Notes: generated by a model not told the origin, from the letters alone. A DNA stretch of 64,000 bases from Eximiradius sp. (GCA_937127445.1 CAKZLY010000002.1:1-64000), one strand, 5' to 3'; shown: positions 1 through 12,226, numbered from the stretch's first letter. A program made the numbers and translations.

Positions 1-171
1 GGCGAAGTGTTAAATACGCTCAAAGAACAAGATGCTGACGGCGGTTATCGCTGGAACTTGCAAGATAGGTTGGGAAATAAGCTTAAACCAGGTGTATATT
101 TGCTCAAAATTACCAATACAGATAATCCAAATGAAGATTATGAAATAAAAAAGATATTAATCAAGCCATGA
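1..171 (+). CDS. C-terminal end of a probable surface/secreted protein (partial)
   Basis: Only the last 56 codons are in the window; the 5' end lies upstream. The visible stretch has a W-N-L-Q-D-R-L-G-N-K-L-K-P-G-V-Y pattern followed by an ILIKP end. This is the hallmark of FlgD-Ig-like or type IX secretion C-terminal beta-sandwich modules (aromatic-D-x-x-G-N-x-L-x-x-G-x-Y). Such modules end many exported Bacteroidota proteins, including cell-surface and sorting components. The TGA stop overlaps the ATG of the next gene (ATGA, 168-171), so the two are probably translationally coupled. The catalytic or binding part is out of view, so no specific function can be given. Confidence 0.7.
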   Translation, partial: GEVLNTLKEQDADGGYRWNLQDRLGNKLKPGVYLLKITNTDNPNEDYEIKKILIKP

Positions 172-674
172 TTTCTAAAATTAAATTATTATTATTATTG
201 ACTACTTTCATTGTTGCTTTTTCTTTTGAAAATGCAATCGAAACTTATAATTATGCTGTTCAACATCACAAAAAAGGAAATTTAGATATTGCAAAAAGTG
301 TTTATAATAAACTTCTATCAAACAAGGATACCAATATATCTTTTCGCTCTTCATTTAATTTAGGCTGTATTTATTTAGCACAACATAAATATGACAGCGC
401 AATGAAATTCTTTGAAAAAGCAATACTATTAAATTCATTCAATTATGAAGCAAAATATAACTATGTTTATGCTAAACTGAAGCACCAATCAATCATAAAT
501 TACACGCAAAAAACTTCGAATACTGAAACGACAAAATCAACAAGTAATAAAATTGAGGGAAATATTGCATCTGAACAAATTTTAAATGTAGTTAAAGCTA
601 AAGAACAAGAAACTAAAAAAAAGTATTTCAATAACTTACAGATTGAAACGCCAAAAAGTAAAAATCCCTGGTAA
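168..674 (+). CDS. Exported TPR-repeat protein
   Basis: A 168-residue protein with a hydrophobic N-terminus (about residues 5-20) that looks like a signal peptide. Two to three tetratricopeptide-like helical pairs follow over residues 22-108; the second is the clearest (NLGCIYLAQHKYDSAMKFFEKAI). The C-terminal 60 residues are polar, rich in K, N and T, and low in complexity. TPR units are protein-interaction scaffolds; BatC/BatE-type TPR proteins of Bacteroidota have a similar size, but that assignment is only a possibility. It is coupled to the upstream gene by an ATGA overlap and followed 15 bases later by ligA. Confidence 0.7.
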   Translation: MISKIKLLLLLTTFIVAFSFENAIETYNYAVQHHKKGNLDIAKSVYNKLLSNKDTNISFRSSFNLGCIYLAQHKYDSAMKFFEKAILLNSFNYEAKYNYVYAKLKHQSIINYTQKTSNTETTKSTSNKIEGNIASEQILNVVKAKEQETKKKYFNNLQIETPKSKNPW

Positions 675-3909
<3,235 letters not shown>

Positions 3910-3950
3910 TTATTTTATTTTTGATTTTGTTAGTTTATGAATTTAATTAA

Positions 3951-3982
3951 TTTGCTTCCCAAGCAATGATTTGATAATTTTG
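3951..3982 (+). promoter_or_regulatory. Predicted Bacteroidota-type promoter
   Basis: TTTG at 3951-3954, 20 bases, then TAATTTTG at 3975-3982. This fits the -33/-7 consensus (TTTG ... TAnnTTTG) described for the primary sigma factor of Bacteroidota. It lies 34 bases before the start of the PLP enzyme at 4016. The same arrangement with identical spacing precedes rex. Confidence 0.6.
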
Positions 3983-4015
3983 TAGAATATAATTTCTTCA
4001 TTACTGGAGGTAGTT

Positions 4016-5200
4016 TTGAAAAACATAAGAAGCTATGAAATCGAAACACAATGTGTTCACGCAGGGCTCAAAGAAACACAAGAAGGAGCAGTAGTTACAC
4101 CCATTTATCAAACTTCAACTTTTAAATTTCAAGATGCAGACCATGGCGCAAGATTATTTAAAGGAGAAGAAGAAGGTTATATTTACACTCGAATGAGAAA
4201 TCCGACAGTTGAAGCAATGGAAAATGCTGTTGCAATACTTGAAGGTGGAGCAAAAGCATTAGGATGTGCTACTGGTATGGCAGCAGTTCATACTTTATTT
4301 GCCGCTACTCTGAAATCGGGTGATCATATTATTTGTAGCGAATCTTGCTATGGAGCAACGGCTACGTTGCTTGCAAACATAATGCCCTATTTTGGTATAA
4401 CTACTACATTTGTTGACACTTCAAATTTAGATGAAGTGAAAGATGCAGTTCAACCTAATACAAAAATGATCTATGCCGAAACTCCTGGCAATCCTACTCT
4501 TATTATCAGTGATTTACAAGCCCTCTCAAATATTGCCAAATCAATAGGTGCCAAATTAGCCGTTGATAATACTTTTATGAGTCCTGTGTTGCAAAAGCCA
4601 TTCGAACTTGGTGCAGATTATATTATTCATAGTATGACAAAATACCTCAATGGGCACGCTGACGTCGTTGCTGGTGTTATTATTCTCAAAAATGAGGAAG
4701 AATACCCTCATTTTAGAAAAATATTAAATCATTTGGGCGGCACTATTGATCCATTTAATTCTTTTTTAGTTCATCGTGGATTAAAAACTTTAAAAATTAG
4801 AGTGCTGCAACAACAAGAAAATGCTAAAAAAGTTGCAGAATATTTGAATAATCACCCCAAAATCGAATGGGTACGTTATCCTGGTTTGAAGTCCCATCCC
4901 CAATATGATATTGCTCAAAAACAAATGAAAGGTCCAGGTTCTATGATTGCTTTCGAATTAAAGGGCGGTATAGAAGCTGGCAAAATATTAATGAACAATA
5001 TCGAAATTTTCGGGTTAGCAGTTTCATTGGGCGGGGTTGAATCTTTAATCCAACATCCAGCATCAATGACACACGCGGGAATGACCCAAGAAGCAAGAAA
5101 GCAAGCAAAAATTACCGATGGACTGGTTCGAATTTCCGTAGGTATTGAAAACGTAAATGATCTGATTAATGCGTTGGATAAAGCTCTTTCGCTCATTTAA
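4016..5200 (+). CDS. Cys/Met-metabolism PLP enzyme (methionine gamma-lyase / cystathionine gamma-synthase family)
   Basis: A 394-residue fold-type I PLP enzyme acting on sulfur amino acids. Seen: YTRMRNPT (57-64, substrate/phosphate-binding Tyr and Arg of the neighbouring subunit), the PLP lysine K209 in SMTKYLNGHADVVAG, and D184 in AVDNTF. The sequence resembles methionine gamma-lyases. However, the active-site cysteine that follows YG in those enzymes is alanine here (CYGATAT, 111-117), so cystathionine gamma-lyase or synthase activity is equally possible. The start is TTG at 4016, supported by GGAGG at 4006-4010; no better ATG is in frame. It is a single-gene unit with its own promoter and terminator. 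Confidence 0.92.
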   Translation: MKNIRSYEIETQCVHAGLKETQEGAVVTPIYQTSTFKFQDADHGARLFKGEEEGYIYTRMRNPTVEAMENAVAILEGGAKALGCATGMAAVHTLFAATLKSGDHIICSESCYGATATLLANIMPYFGITTTFVDTSNLDEVKDAVQPNTKMIYAETPGNPTLIISDLQALSNIAKSIGAKLAVDNTFMSPVLQKPFELGADYIIHSMTKYLNGHADVVAGVIILKNEEEYPHFRKILNHLGGTIDPFNSFLVHRGLKTLKIRVLQQQENAKKVAEYLNNHPKIEWVRYPGLKSHPQYDIAQKQMKGPGSMIAFELKGGIEAGKILMNNIEIFGLAVSLGGVESLIQHPASMTHAGMTQEARKQAKITDGLVRISVGIENVNDLINALDKALSLI

Positions 5201-5214
5201 TAAATTGCTTAAAT

Positions 5215-5239
5215 AAAGGACGTTTAAAAACGTCCTTTT
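5215..5239 (+). terminator. Rho-independent terminator after the PLP enzyme gene
   Basis: AAAGGACGTTT (5215-5225) pairs with AAACGTCCTTT (5228-5238); the innermost A-T pairs form the loop in practice. A short T tract ends the arm. It lies 15 bases after the stop at 5200. Confidence 0.75.
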
Positions 5240-5254
5240 CTATTTTGAGAGCAT

Positions 5255-6202
5255 ATGCAAAAAACTAAAAAGAAAGCGTGGTATAAGTCGAAGTCGTTTT
5301 GGGGTTCATTGCTTTTTGCAATTGCTCTATGGAGTTATACTTCATTAAATTCAGAATATCAAACTATTGTCGAAATTCCTTTAAAGATAACCTTACCGCC
5401 TAATCGAGCATTAGAGAACATCCCACCTGAAAATGTTTTCGTCGATGTTAAAGGAACTGGTTGGAATCTGTTTTATTTAATTTTTCTGAATAATGCAAAG
5501 ATTTGCAATATTGATCTATCCAGAGAAGCGTATTTGGATAGTATTTACCGAATTAGCAAAATTGACTTACAAAGAAGCTTAAAATATCTTAAAAATGTAA
5601 ATCCAATTAATGTTTTACCAGAAAACGTACAGTTAATTACTGGAAAAATCGAAGAATATGAAGTATTGGTAAATCCCAAAATTACCATTATCCCACGCGA
5701 AGGTTTTATTTTGGTTGGCAAACCTGAAATTGACCCACTGAAAGTGAAGATAAAAGGGAATGATAGAATTGTTTCGAAAATAAATAAGTGGGAGACTGAA
5801 AACATATTGTTTGATAATGTAAATTCTCCATTATTTACAAGTGTAAACCTTATTGATACTTTGAAGGGTGTTGTTTCAGTTACTCCCAAAAAAGTAATAA
5901 TAAAGGCAGACGTCCAACAATCTGCCGAAATTATAATTGATGATATTCCAGTGGAAACTATAAATGGTTCTTTACCTGCTGGACATATCATTCAGCCACC
6001 AATTATTTCTGTTGTTATACAAGGAGGAGTAGACGTTTTATCAGAAATTACAAAATTTGATATTTCTGCATTTATTGAATTCGAAAAAATTATTAACGAT
6101 ACAACTGGTATTATAAAACCAGTAATTAATTTGCCTTCCAATGTTTCACTTTTGAGAATTGAACCGCCTTTTCTTACTCATAAAGTAATCACGACCAAAT
6201 AA
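5255..6202 (+). CDS. YbbR-domain membrane-anchored protein (CdaR-like)
   Basis: A 315-residue protein with one N-terminal membrane anchor (about residues 13-30, FWGSLLFAIALWSY) followed by an extracytoplasmic region of repeated YbbR-type beta domains. Residues 33-115 (IPLKITLPPNRALENIPPENVFVDVKGTG region) and about 140-220 and 225-300 are the clearest repeats. In Firmicutes the related CdaR regulates the diadenylate cyclase CdaA and is encoded beside it; no DAC-domain gene is in this window. The start ATG has only a weak upstream GAGA. The fold is clear, the function here is not. Confidence 0.8.
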   Translation: MQKTKKKAWYKSKSFWGSLLFAIALWSYTSLNSEYQTIVEIPLKITLPPNRALENIPPENVFVDVKGTGWNLFYLIFLNNAKICNIDLSREAYLDSIYRISKIDLQRSLKYLKNVNPINVLPENVQLITGKIEEYEVLVNPKITIIPREGFILVGKPEIDPLKVKIKGNDRIVSKINKWETENILFDNVNSPLFTSVNLIDTLKGVVSVTPKKVIIKADVQQSAEIIIDDIPVETINGSLPAGHIIQPPIISVVIQGGVDVLSEITKFDISAFIEFEKIINDTTGIIKPVINLPSNVSLLRIEPPFLTHKVITTK

Positions 6203-6271
6203 TTACAAAATATTTAATATTTAGTTTCGTCTAAATATTTAAGTTATGATTATTATTTTAAGAGGCTAACA

Positions 6272-6859
6272 ATGAAAAAATTACTTTTGCTTACATTATT
6301 CACATTGTTTTCTTCGGTCCTTGCATTGTTTGCTCAGGATATTTACAATGCAGACACCAAAGAAAGTGTTATTCGATGGGAAGGCAGAAAAATTGTAGGG
6401 GGCCATTGGGGAGATGTATTTATCAAAAGCGGTAATCTTGAATTCAAAAACAATAAGCTTTCTGGTGGCAGTTTTGTAATTGACATGAATAGTATAGTTG
6501 TATTAGATTTAGATGAAAAAGGAGGAAAATCCAAATTAGAAGGGCACTTGCGTTCTGAAGATTTTTTTAGCGTTGATGAATATCCAACTTCTGAATTTGT
6601 TATAAAAGATGTAAAAGATAATAAAAATAATAAATACGAAATTACAGGAAATTTGACAATAAAAGGAATAACCCATTCAATAAAATTCCCTGCTAATATT
6701 AATATCAAAAATAATAGATTAGAAGCACGTGCTGAATTCAAAATAGATAGAACTAAATGGGATATTCGATATGGATCCGGAAAATTTTTTGATAATTTAG
6801 GTGATAGAATGATTAAAGATGATATTATTTTCAAAGTGAAAATAATTGCAAACAAATAA
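6272..6859 (+). CDS. YceI-family periplasmic protein
   Basis: A 195-residue protein with a signal peptide (residues 1-21, cleaved near LFAQ) and a YceI lipocalin-like beta-barrel. Family features seen: an initial strand with SVIRWEGRK, the middle SKLEGHLRSEDFFSVDEYPTSEF block (about 88-112) and the ITGNLTIKGITHSI strand pair. YceI proteins bind isoprenoid-type lipids or similar amphiphiles in the periplasm; the ligand here is unknown. AGAGG at 6261-6265 serves as ribosome-binding site. The gene is followed by a strong terminator and seems to be monocistronic. Confidence 0.9.
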   Translation: MKKLLLLTLFTLFSSVLALFAQDIYNADTKESVIRWEGRKIVGGHWGDVFIKSGNLEFKNNKLSGGSFVIDMNSIVVLDLDEKGGKSKLEGHLRSEDFFSVDEYPTSEFVIKDVKDNKNNKYEITGNLTIKGITHSIKFPANINIKNNRLEARAEFKIDRTKWDIRYGSGKFFDNLGDRMIKDDIIFKVKIIANK

Positions 6860-6889
6860 TTAGGGGAAAAACTTAAAGAAGATTGTTTT

Positions 6890-6920
6890 AAAGTTGCCTT
6901 ATTTGGCAACTTTATTTTTT
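6890..6920 (+). terminator. Rho-independent terminator after the YceI gene
   Basis: AAAGTTGCC (6890-6898), loop TTATTT, GGCAACTTT (6905-6913), then ATTTTTT. A nine-base-pair stem with a T run, 30 bases after the stop. Confidence 0.85.
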
Positions 6921-6990
6921 CAAAGATAATTATCTTAATGAATAATGGAATTAAAAGCAACTTTCAAAAATAAAATATTTCTTTCGTTAT

Positions 6991-7020
6991 CAAATAATTT
7001 CAAATCATATCAAATCATAT
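6991..7020. repeat. Short tandem repeat, three 10-base units
   Basis: CAAATAATTT (6991-7000) is followed by two exact copies of CAAATCATAT (7001-7010, 7011-7020). The repeat is phased at about one helical turn and sits between the ends of two convergent genes, so it may simply be local slippage. Confidence 0.6.
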
Positions 7021-7070
7021 CTTATAAGAATTTAAATATGCATAACATATTAGTAAATAATAATTGAATA

Positions 7071-7098
7071 AAAAAAAGAGGCTGCCAAACACAGCCTC
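7071..7098 (-). terminator. Rho-independent terminator of the rex-hydCBA operon
   Basis: Read on the minus strand: GAGGCTG, seven-base loop, CAGCCTC, then a run of seven T. The arms lie at 7092-7098 and 7078-7084, 27 bases past the hydA stop codon. Confidence 0.88.
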
Positions 7099-7124
7099 CG
7101 TTAAGGTAGTATATGGTTATTTAT

Positions 7125-9125
7125 TTAAGCTATTTGAGAAACTAATGCCTCTAATGTTCTGATCGCAGATTCCGCACTGCATTTTTTTATTAATTTATCA
7201 CCTACTGTGACGCTTGGACCTTCATCACAATTTTCCATACAGAAATTGGCTTTTATATCTACAACATCAGTTAAGTTATTTTGTTCAACATAATTAATTA
7301 GCTTCTTCAATATTTCCTGTGAACCTTTAATAAAGCAATTTGTACCAACACATACACTAACCTGAAGTTTAGAACTATCACTTGTGATTAATTCCATAGC
7401 ACCTTCTTTAATACGCTTTTTACTCTTATATTGAGTATGTAATAGATGATGAGCAACTTCGCTATTGGGTTCTTTGAGAATATTTTTATATAAATCAGCA
7501 ACATAAGGATTTTCTTGGGATTTATGCAACTGCAACATTTTATCACAATCATAGATACCTTTTGTTCTGTTATTACGCGTCTCTTCGTCGTAATAAACAG
7601 GTTGCCCTGCACCACCAATACAACCACCAGGACAAGCCATAACTTCAATTAAATCATAGTGCTTTTCACCGTTTTGAATTTGTTTAACAATATTTTTGGC
7701 GTTTTTAAGTCCGTGAATTATACATAAATTAATCATTTGTCCATTGATTTGGATTGAAGTTTCCCTAATTGCATTTTTTCCTCGAACTTCTTTGAAATCA
7801 ACATTATCCAGAATTTGTCCGCTAATTTTTTCGTATGCGTATCTGAGCACAGCTTCTGAAACACCACCTGAATTTCCGAATAAAACGCCTGCACCAGTTT
7901 TGAAACCAAGTGGTAAATCGAATGCTTCTGGTGAGAGATTTTCGAATTTTATTCCTACTTGCTTTATCATATTTGCAAGTTCTTGAGTTGTAAGCACATA
8001 ATCAACATCTTGAAGTCCATCAGTTGAGAATTCTGGTCTGCGTGCTTCTACTTTCTTTGCTGTGCAAGGCATTATTGAAACAACAACAATGTCCTCACGT
8101 TTTTTACCTAACAAATCAGGTAAAATTGATTTCGCAATTGAGCCAAACATTTGTTGTGGAGAACGGCAAGTAGATAAATTATGTAAATATTCGGGGAAGT
8201 ATTGTTCTACATATTTAACCCAAGCGGGACAGCAAGAAGTAAACAAAGGTAAGTTTTCGTTTTTAGTTTTTCTCTCAATAAATTCGTTGGCTTCTTCAAT
8301 TACTGTTAAATCAGCTGTAAATGAAGAATCAAATACTTTGTCGAAGCCTAACATTTTCAATGCTGCTATCAATTGTCCAGTAACAATTGTTCCGGATTTG
8401 TAACCAAATTCCTCGCCAATTGCTACTCTAACAGCAGGAGCAATTTGTGCAACTACTACTTTTGAATTGTCCTCTATAGCTTTCCATACTTCAGCAACTT
8501 CTGATTTTGGAACTATCGCACCAGTTGGACAAACTCTACTGCATTGCCCGCAATCAACACAATCTATATGAGAAAGTCCTTTCCCAAAAGCGGGTGATAC
8601 AACTGACTTTGCACCACGGAATGCAAAATCAATTGCGCCAATACCTTGTATTTCCTCACAGGCTCTAACGCAATCACCACAAAGAATACATTTATTTGAG
8701 TCGCGAAGAAGTGCATGAGAAGAATTATCGACTGGTAATTGTTCTTGATTACGCTTAAATCTAATTTCTCGAACACCTAATTTATACGCTAATTCTTGCA
8801 ACTTACAATTATTGTTTTTTGCACAAGTTGGACAATCGTGATTGTAGCTTGCAAGTAGTAATTCTATATATATCTTACGCAAGTTTCTTAATTGTTCGGT
8901 ATTAGTTCGGACTTTCATTCCAGATTCAGGAGCTAATGAACAAGACGCTTGAACACCTCGCCCATCAACTTCGACAACGCATAATCGACAAGCACCGTAA
9001 ATACTAAGCTCTGAATGGTAGCAAAAAGTCGGGAGGTCTATGTTTTCTTTTCTAATAACTTCTAATAAATTTTTCTCACCATTAAATTCTACTGCTTTAC
9101 CATTTATTTCTAAAGTCTTTTTCAT
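7125..9125 (-). CDS. hydA: [FeFe]-hydrogenase catalytic subunit HydA (trimeric, NADH-linked type)
   Basis: A 666-residue iron-only hydrogenase large subunit. In order: a [2Fe-2S] domain (C35, C46, C49, C62), a His-Cys3 cluster site (H96, C98, C101, C107), two [4Fe-4S] sites (C146-C156 and C189-C199) and the H-cluster domain. All three H-cluster signatures are intact: TSCCP (C298, C299), MPCTAKK (C353) and EVMACPGGCIGG (C498, C502). A thioredoxin-like [2Fe-2S] domain (C592, C597, C629, C633) ends the protein. This layout matches HydA of Thermotoga-type or HndD-type electron-bifurcating enzymes. It follows hydB by two bases. The HydE/F/G maturases needed for the H-cluster are not in the window. 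Confidence 0.96.
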   Translation of the reverse strand: MKKTLEINGKAVEFNGEKNLLEVIRKENIDLPTFCYHSELSIYGACRLCVVEVDGRGVQASCSLAPESGMKVRTNTEQLRNLRKIYIELLLASYNHDCPTCAKNNNCKLQELAYKLGVREIRFKRNQEQLPVDNSSHALLRDSNKCILCGDCVRACEEIQGIGAIDFAFRGAKSVVSPAFGKGLSHIDCVDCGQCSRVCPTGAIVPKSEVAEVWKAIEDNSKVVVAQIAPAVRVAIGEEFGYKSGTIVTGQLIAALKMLGFDKVFDSSFTADLTVIEEANEFIERKTKNENLPLFTSCCPAWVKYVEQYFPEYLHNLSTCRSPQQMFGSIAKSILPDLLGKKREDIVVVSIMPCTAKKVEARRPEFSTDGLQDVDYVLTTQELANMIKQVGIKFENLSPEAFDLPLGFKTGAGVLFGNSGGVSEAVLRYAYEKISGQILDNVDFKEVRGKNAIRETSIQINGQMINLCIIHGLKNAKNIVKQIQNGEKHYDLIEVMACPGGCIGGAGQPVYYDEETRNNRTKGIYDCDKMLQLHKSQENPYVADLYKNILKEPNSEVAHHLLHTQYKSKKRIKEGAMELITSDSSKLQVSVCVGTNCFIKGSQEILKKLINYVEQNNLTDVVDIKANFCMENCDEGPSVTVGDKLIKKCSAESAIRTLEALVSQIA

Positions 9126-9127
9126 TT

Positions 9128-11029
9128 TTACACTCCTACAATTGCATTTAATCTACAAGTTTCTAAACAAGCACCGCATTTGATGCACAATTCTTCATTT
9201 ATATAATGTGCTTCTTTACGAACACCGGAAATAGCATTAACCGGACAAACTTTCACACATAATCCACAGCCTTTACATTTTTCTGGAATGATTTGTGGGC
9301 TGAGCAATGCCTTACATTGTTTAGCAGGACACTTTTTTTGAATAACGTGTGCTTCGTATTCTTCACGAAATTGTGTCATCATCGAAAGTACCGGATTAGG
9401 AGCAGTTTTGCCAAGTCCGCACAAAGAACCTTTTTGCACCGCTTTTGCTAATTCTTCCAGAATGTCCAATGTTTCTCCTGTTGCTCGTCCTTCAATAATA
9501 TCTTCGAGCAATGCAAGCATTTGCTTGGTTCCTTCTCTGCAAGGAATACATTTACCACATGATTCATTTTGAGTAAACTGCATAAAGAAATGAGCCATTT
9601 TGACCATACAAGTGTCTTTATTCATAACAACCAACCCACCGGAACCGACCATCGCACCAATACCACTTAATGAATCGAAATCAAGCGGCATATCCATATG
9701 TTCTGTTGTCAAACAACCTCCAGAAGGGCCGCCAATTTGCACAGCTTTAAGTCCATTACTGGAAATTGTTCCATCTGATAAAGTTACACCGCCACCAATA
9801 TTATAAACTATTTCGCGAATAGTAGAACCAAATGGTACTTCTATCAACCCAGTATTTGCAACGTGACCAGTCAAAGCAAAAGTTTTTGTACCGGGAGAAT
9901 TTTCCGTACCACAGCTTCTAAATTCTTTTGCTCCATAGAGAATAATTTGCGGAACAGATGCCAACGTTTCAACATTATTTATCACTGTTGGTTTACCAAA
10001 TAATCCAGATTGAGCAGGGAATGGTGGTTTGGGCTTTGGCATACCTCTTTTCCCTTCAATTGAGGACATTAAAGCGGTCTCTTCCCCGCATACAAACGCA
10101 CCTGCGCCTTCCATAACGTGAAGTTTGAAATTAAATCCTGTGCCCATAATATTTTCGCCAAGCAGTCCAAGTTCTTCTGCTTGTTTAACGGCAATTTTAA
10201 GCCTTCTTACAGCGAAAGGATATTCAGTACGAACATAGATATATCCTTCGTCAGCACCTATCGCTTTTGCAGCTATTATCATTCCTTCAATTACAGAGTG
10301 TGGATTGCCTTCCATCACACTTCTATCCATAAACGCGCCTGGATCACCTTCGTCACCATTGCATATCACATATTTTTTTTCAGACTTTTGAATTCTTGTT
10401 AATTCCCACTTACGACCTGTTGGAAAACCTCCTCCTCCTCTTCCGCGAAGTCCTGCATAAGTAATTTCTTCACAAATATCTTTGTCCGTCATTTCAGTTA
10501 ATGCTTTGAATACTGCTTGATAACCATTTTTTGCAATATATTCATGAATGTCAGAAGGATTAATATGTCCACACAAACCTAAAACTTTTCTTGACTGACG
10601 ATTGTAGAAACGAATATCTTGCGTATGAACACAATGCTCACCAGTCAATGGATCAACGTATAACAATCTATCGATTGGTTTCCCTAAAACTAATGTGTGG
10701 TTAACAATTTCTTGCACATCTTCTACTTTAACTTTGACATAATGAATACCATCAGGCTCTATAGTTACAAGAGGTCCCATCTGGCAGAAACCCTGGCAAC
10801 CGCTTTCAGAAACTAAAATTTTACTTTCATTAGATTCTTCCATTTTTAATTCAACTATACAGTCAATTCCAGCTTCTTTTATTTTCTTTACCAGCTGATT
10901 GTAAATTTTAAGTGAACCATTGGCAACACAACCAGTTCCAGCACAAACAATCACTCTTTTTTTCAATATGTTACTGCTATTATTGTATTTTACTGCTATT
11001 TCTTTTAATTCATCAAGCGACTTGAGCAT
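9128..11029 (-). CDS. hydB: Hydrogenase NADH-binding flavoprotein subunit HydB (NuoF-like)
   Basis: A 633-residue diaphorase subunit that exchanges electrons between NAD(H) and the hydrogenase. It has an N-terminal thioredoxin-like [2Fe-2S] domain (C29, C34, C78, C82). The NuoF core follows, with GRGGGGFPTGRKW (about 196-208, FMN/NADH) and GDEGDPGAFMDR (about 225-236). A [4Fe-4S] site ESCGKCIPCREGT comes next, and a two-cluster ferredoxin tail (CKGCGLCVKVCP and CIKCGACLETCR) ends the protein. NuoF of complex I lacks the extra ferredoxin tail, so this belongs to the hydrogenase type. It overlaps hydC by 17 bases and precedes hydA. Confidence 0.96.
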   Translation of the reverse strand: MLKSLDELKEIAVKYNNSSNILKKRVIVCAGTGCVANGSLKIYNQLVKKIKEAGIDCIVELKMEESNESKILVSESGCQGFCQMGPLVTIEPDGIHYVKVKVEDVQEIVNHTLVLGKPIDRLLYVDPLTGEHCVHTQDIRFYNRQSRKVLGLCGHINPSDIHEYIAKNGYQAVFKALTEMTDKDICEEITYAGLRGRGGGGFPTGRKWELTRIQKSEKKYVICNGDEGDPGAFMDRSVMEGNPHSVIEGMIIAAKAIGADEGYIYVRTEYPFAVRRLKIAVKQAEELGLLGENIMGTGFNFKLHVMEGAGAFVCGEETALMSSIEGKRGMPKPKPPFPAQSGLFGKPTVINNVETLASVPQIILYGAKEFRSCGTENSPGTKTFALTGHVANTGLIEVPFGSTIREIVYNIGGGVTLSDGTISSNGLKAVQIGGPSGGCLTTEHMDMPLDFDSLSGIGAMVGSGGLVVMNKDTCMVKMAHFFMQFTQNESCGKCIPCREGTKQMLALLEDIIEGRATGETLDILEELAKAVQKGSLCGLGKTAPNPVLSMMTQFREEYEAHVIQKKCPAKQCKALLSPQIIPEKCKGCGLCVKVCPVNAISGVRKEAHYINEELCIKCGACLETCRLNAIVGV

Positions 11030-11534
11030 TGTTATTCTCCATAGTTATTATTTTATCAATAATTTCAACTATTGTTTGCGGATTAACCTGCGAATAAACA
11101 TCTTCATTAATAACAACGACAGGTGCCAATCCACAGGCACCAAGGCAGGAAACTTTTTCCAAAGTAAAAAGCAAATCGTCAGTAGTATGTTTTTTATCAT
11201 TAAGTCCAAGCTTTAATTCAATTGCCTCAACAACAGGATTAGAACCTTTGACGTGACATGCAGTACCATCACACACCTTAATCACGTATTTGCCTTTGGG
11301 TTCTAATGCAAAATGTGCATAAAATGTAGCGACCCCATAAAGCTTAGCTGGGGAAATATCCAGCGAAGAAGCAACAAATATCATCACATCTTCTGGCAAA
11401 TACCTATATTCTTCTTGTATGGTTTGAAGAATTGGTATTAGTTTAGTAGAATCATAATTGTAACTTTTTAAGATTTCGCATACTTTTTCAAATTTACGGA
11501 CAGGCAAAGAATCCCCGTTGTGCGAACTCATCAC
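11013..11534 (-). CDS. hydC: Hydrogenase thioredoxin-like [2Fe-2S] subunit HydC (NuoE-like)
   Basis: A 173-residue NuoE-family protein that passes electrons within the HydABC complex. Residues 20-70 form the helical N-terminal bundle (ILQTIQEEYRYLPEDVM). The [2Fe-2S] ligands lie in CDGTAC and, further on, CLGAC. GGAG upstream on the minus strand supports the start; two adjacent ATG codons (11534 and 11531) are both usable. It is the first structural gene after rex, 38 bases downstream of its stop. Confidence 0.95.
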   Translation of the reverse strand: MMSSHNGDSLPVRKFEKVCEILKSYNYDSTKLIPILQTIQEEYRYLPEDVMIFVASSLDISPAKLYGVATFYAHFALEPKGKYVIKVCDGTACHVKGSNPVVEAIELKLGLNDKKHTTDDLLFTLEKVSCLGACGLAPVVVINEDVYSQVNPQTIVEIIDKIITMENNNAQVA

Positions 11535-11572
11535 ACTTTCTCCAATTAATTTTCACAAAAAATTATTTTTTA

Positions 11573-12226
11573 TTATAACAATGTTTGTTTATAAACAGAT
11601 AGTTTCCTTGTTAACACAGCCAAAGATTGAGAGAACTGAGCATTCTCAACTATCACATTTTGGGGAACTTTAATTTGCATCGGAGCAAAATTCCAAATAG
11701 CAACAATTCCTCCTTTTAGCATGATATCCACGCATTCTTGCGCGGCTTTCGCTGGTACAGTAAGCACAGCTAAATGAATTTTCATCAACTGAGCTAACAC
11801 TGGTAATCTGTCAATACTCAGCACCTCAATACCGTGGATTTTTTGTCCAACTTTTTCCGGGTCATTATCAAATGCAGCAACAAAATTTAGCCCGTAGTCT
11901 TTGAACTGTTTGTAGCCTAACATAGCAGTGCCTAAACTACCAGCACCTATTAAAAATGCATTTTCATAACGGTTCCAGTTAAGACATGTTTGAATAGCAT
12001 TGATTAATGAATTGACATCAAACCCAGTTTTTGGCTTGCCAATAATATTAGTATATTGAACATCTTTACGAACTTGTGTAGAATCCAAACCAAGCTCGTT
12101 AGCAATAAATGTTGATGACACACTTTTCACACCCTGTTCTTTCAAATTTAGCAGTAGATGTAAATAGTGTGGAAGCCTTCTTAAAGTAGGCTCAGGAATT
12201 ACAACAATGTTTTTTTTAGTTAACAT
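11573..12226 (-). CDS. rex: Redox-sensing transcriptional repressor Rex
   Basis: A 217-residue Rex: an N-terminal winged helix (residues 1-80, recognition helix near QVRKDVQY at 51-58) and a Rossmann domain with GAGSLGTA at 94-101 that binds NAD(H). Rex leaves DNA when NADH rises, derepressing fermentative and hydrogenase genes. It is the first gene of rex-hydC-hydB-hydA. A near-perfect inverted repeat just downstream of its promoter is a likely operator, giving autoregulation. AAGGAG precedes the start codon. The pairing of regulator and target operon makes the assignment secure. Confidence 0.96.
   Translation of the reverse strand: MLTKKNIVVIPEPTLRRLPHYLHLLLNLKEQGVKSVSSTFIANELGLDSTQVRKDVQYTNIIGKPKTGFDVNSLINAIQTCLNWNRYENAFLIGAGSLGTAMLGYKQFKDYGLNFVAAFDNDPEKVGQKIHGIEVLSIDRLPVLAQLMKIHLAVLTVPAKAAQECVDIMLKGGIVAIWNFAPMQIKVPQNVIVENAQFSQSLAVLTRKLSVYKQTLL

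Noticed and set aside
3910-4015. SAM riboswitch upstream of the sulfur amino acid enzyme
   Set aside because: The leader after the predicted promoter is only about 25 bases, too short, and no SAM-I/II-like conserved core is present.
5545-5991. 148-codon open frame antisense to the YbbR gene
   Set aside because: A composition shadow of the sense gene; no start signal or family features.
6343-6960. 205-codon open frame antisense to the YceI gene
   Set aside because: It mirrors the YceI coding frame, runs through the terminator hairpin and has no ribosome-binding site or recognisable motif.
6991-7020. CRISPR-like tandem array
   Set aside because: Units are 10 bases without spacers; there is no array and no cas gene in the window.
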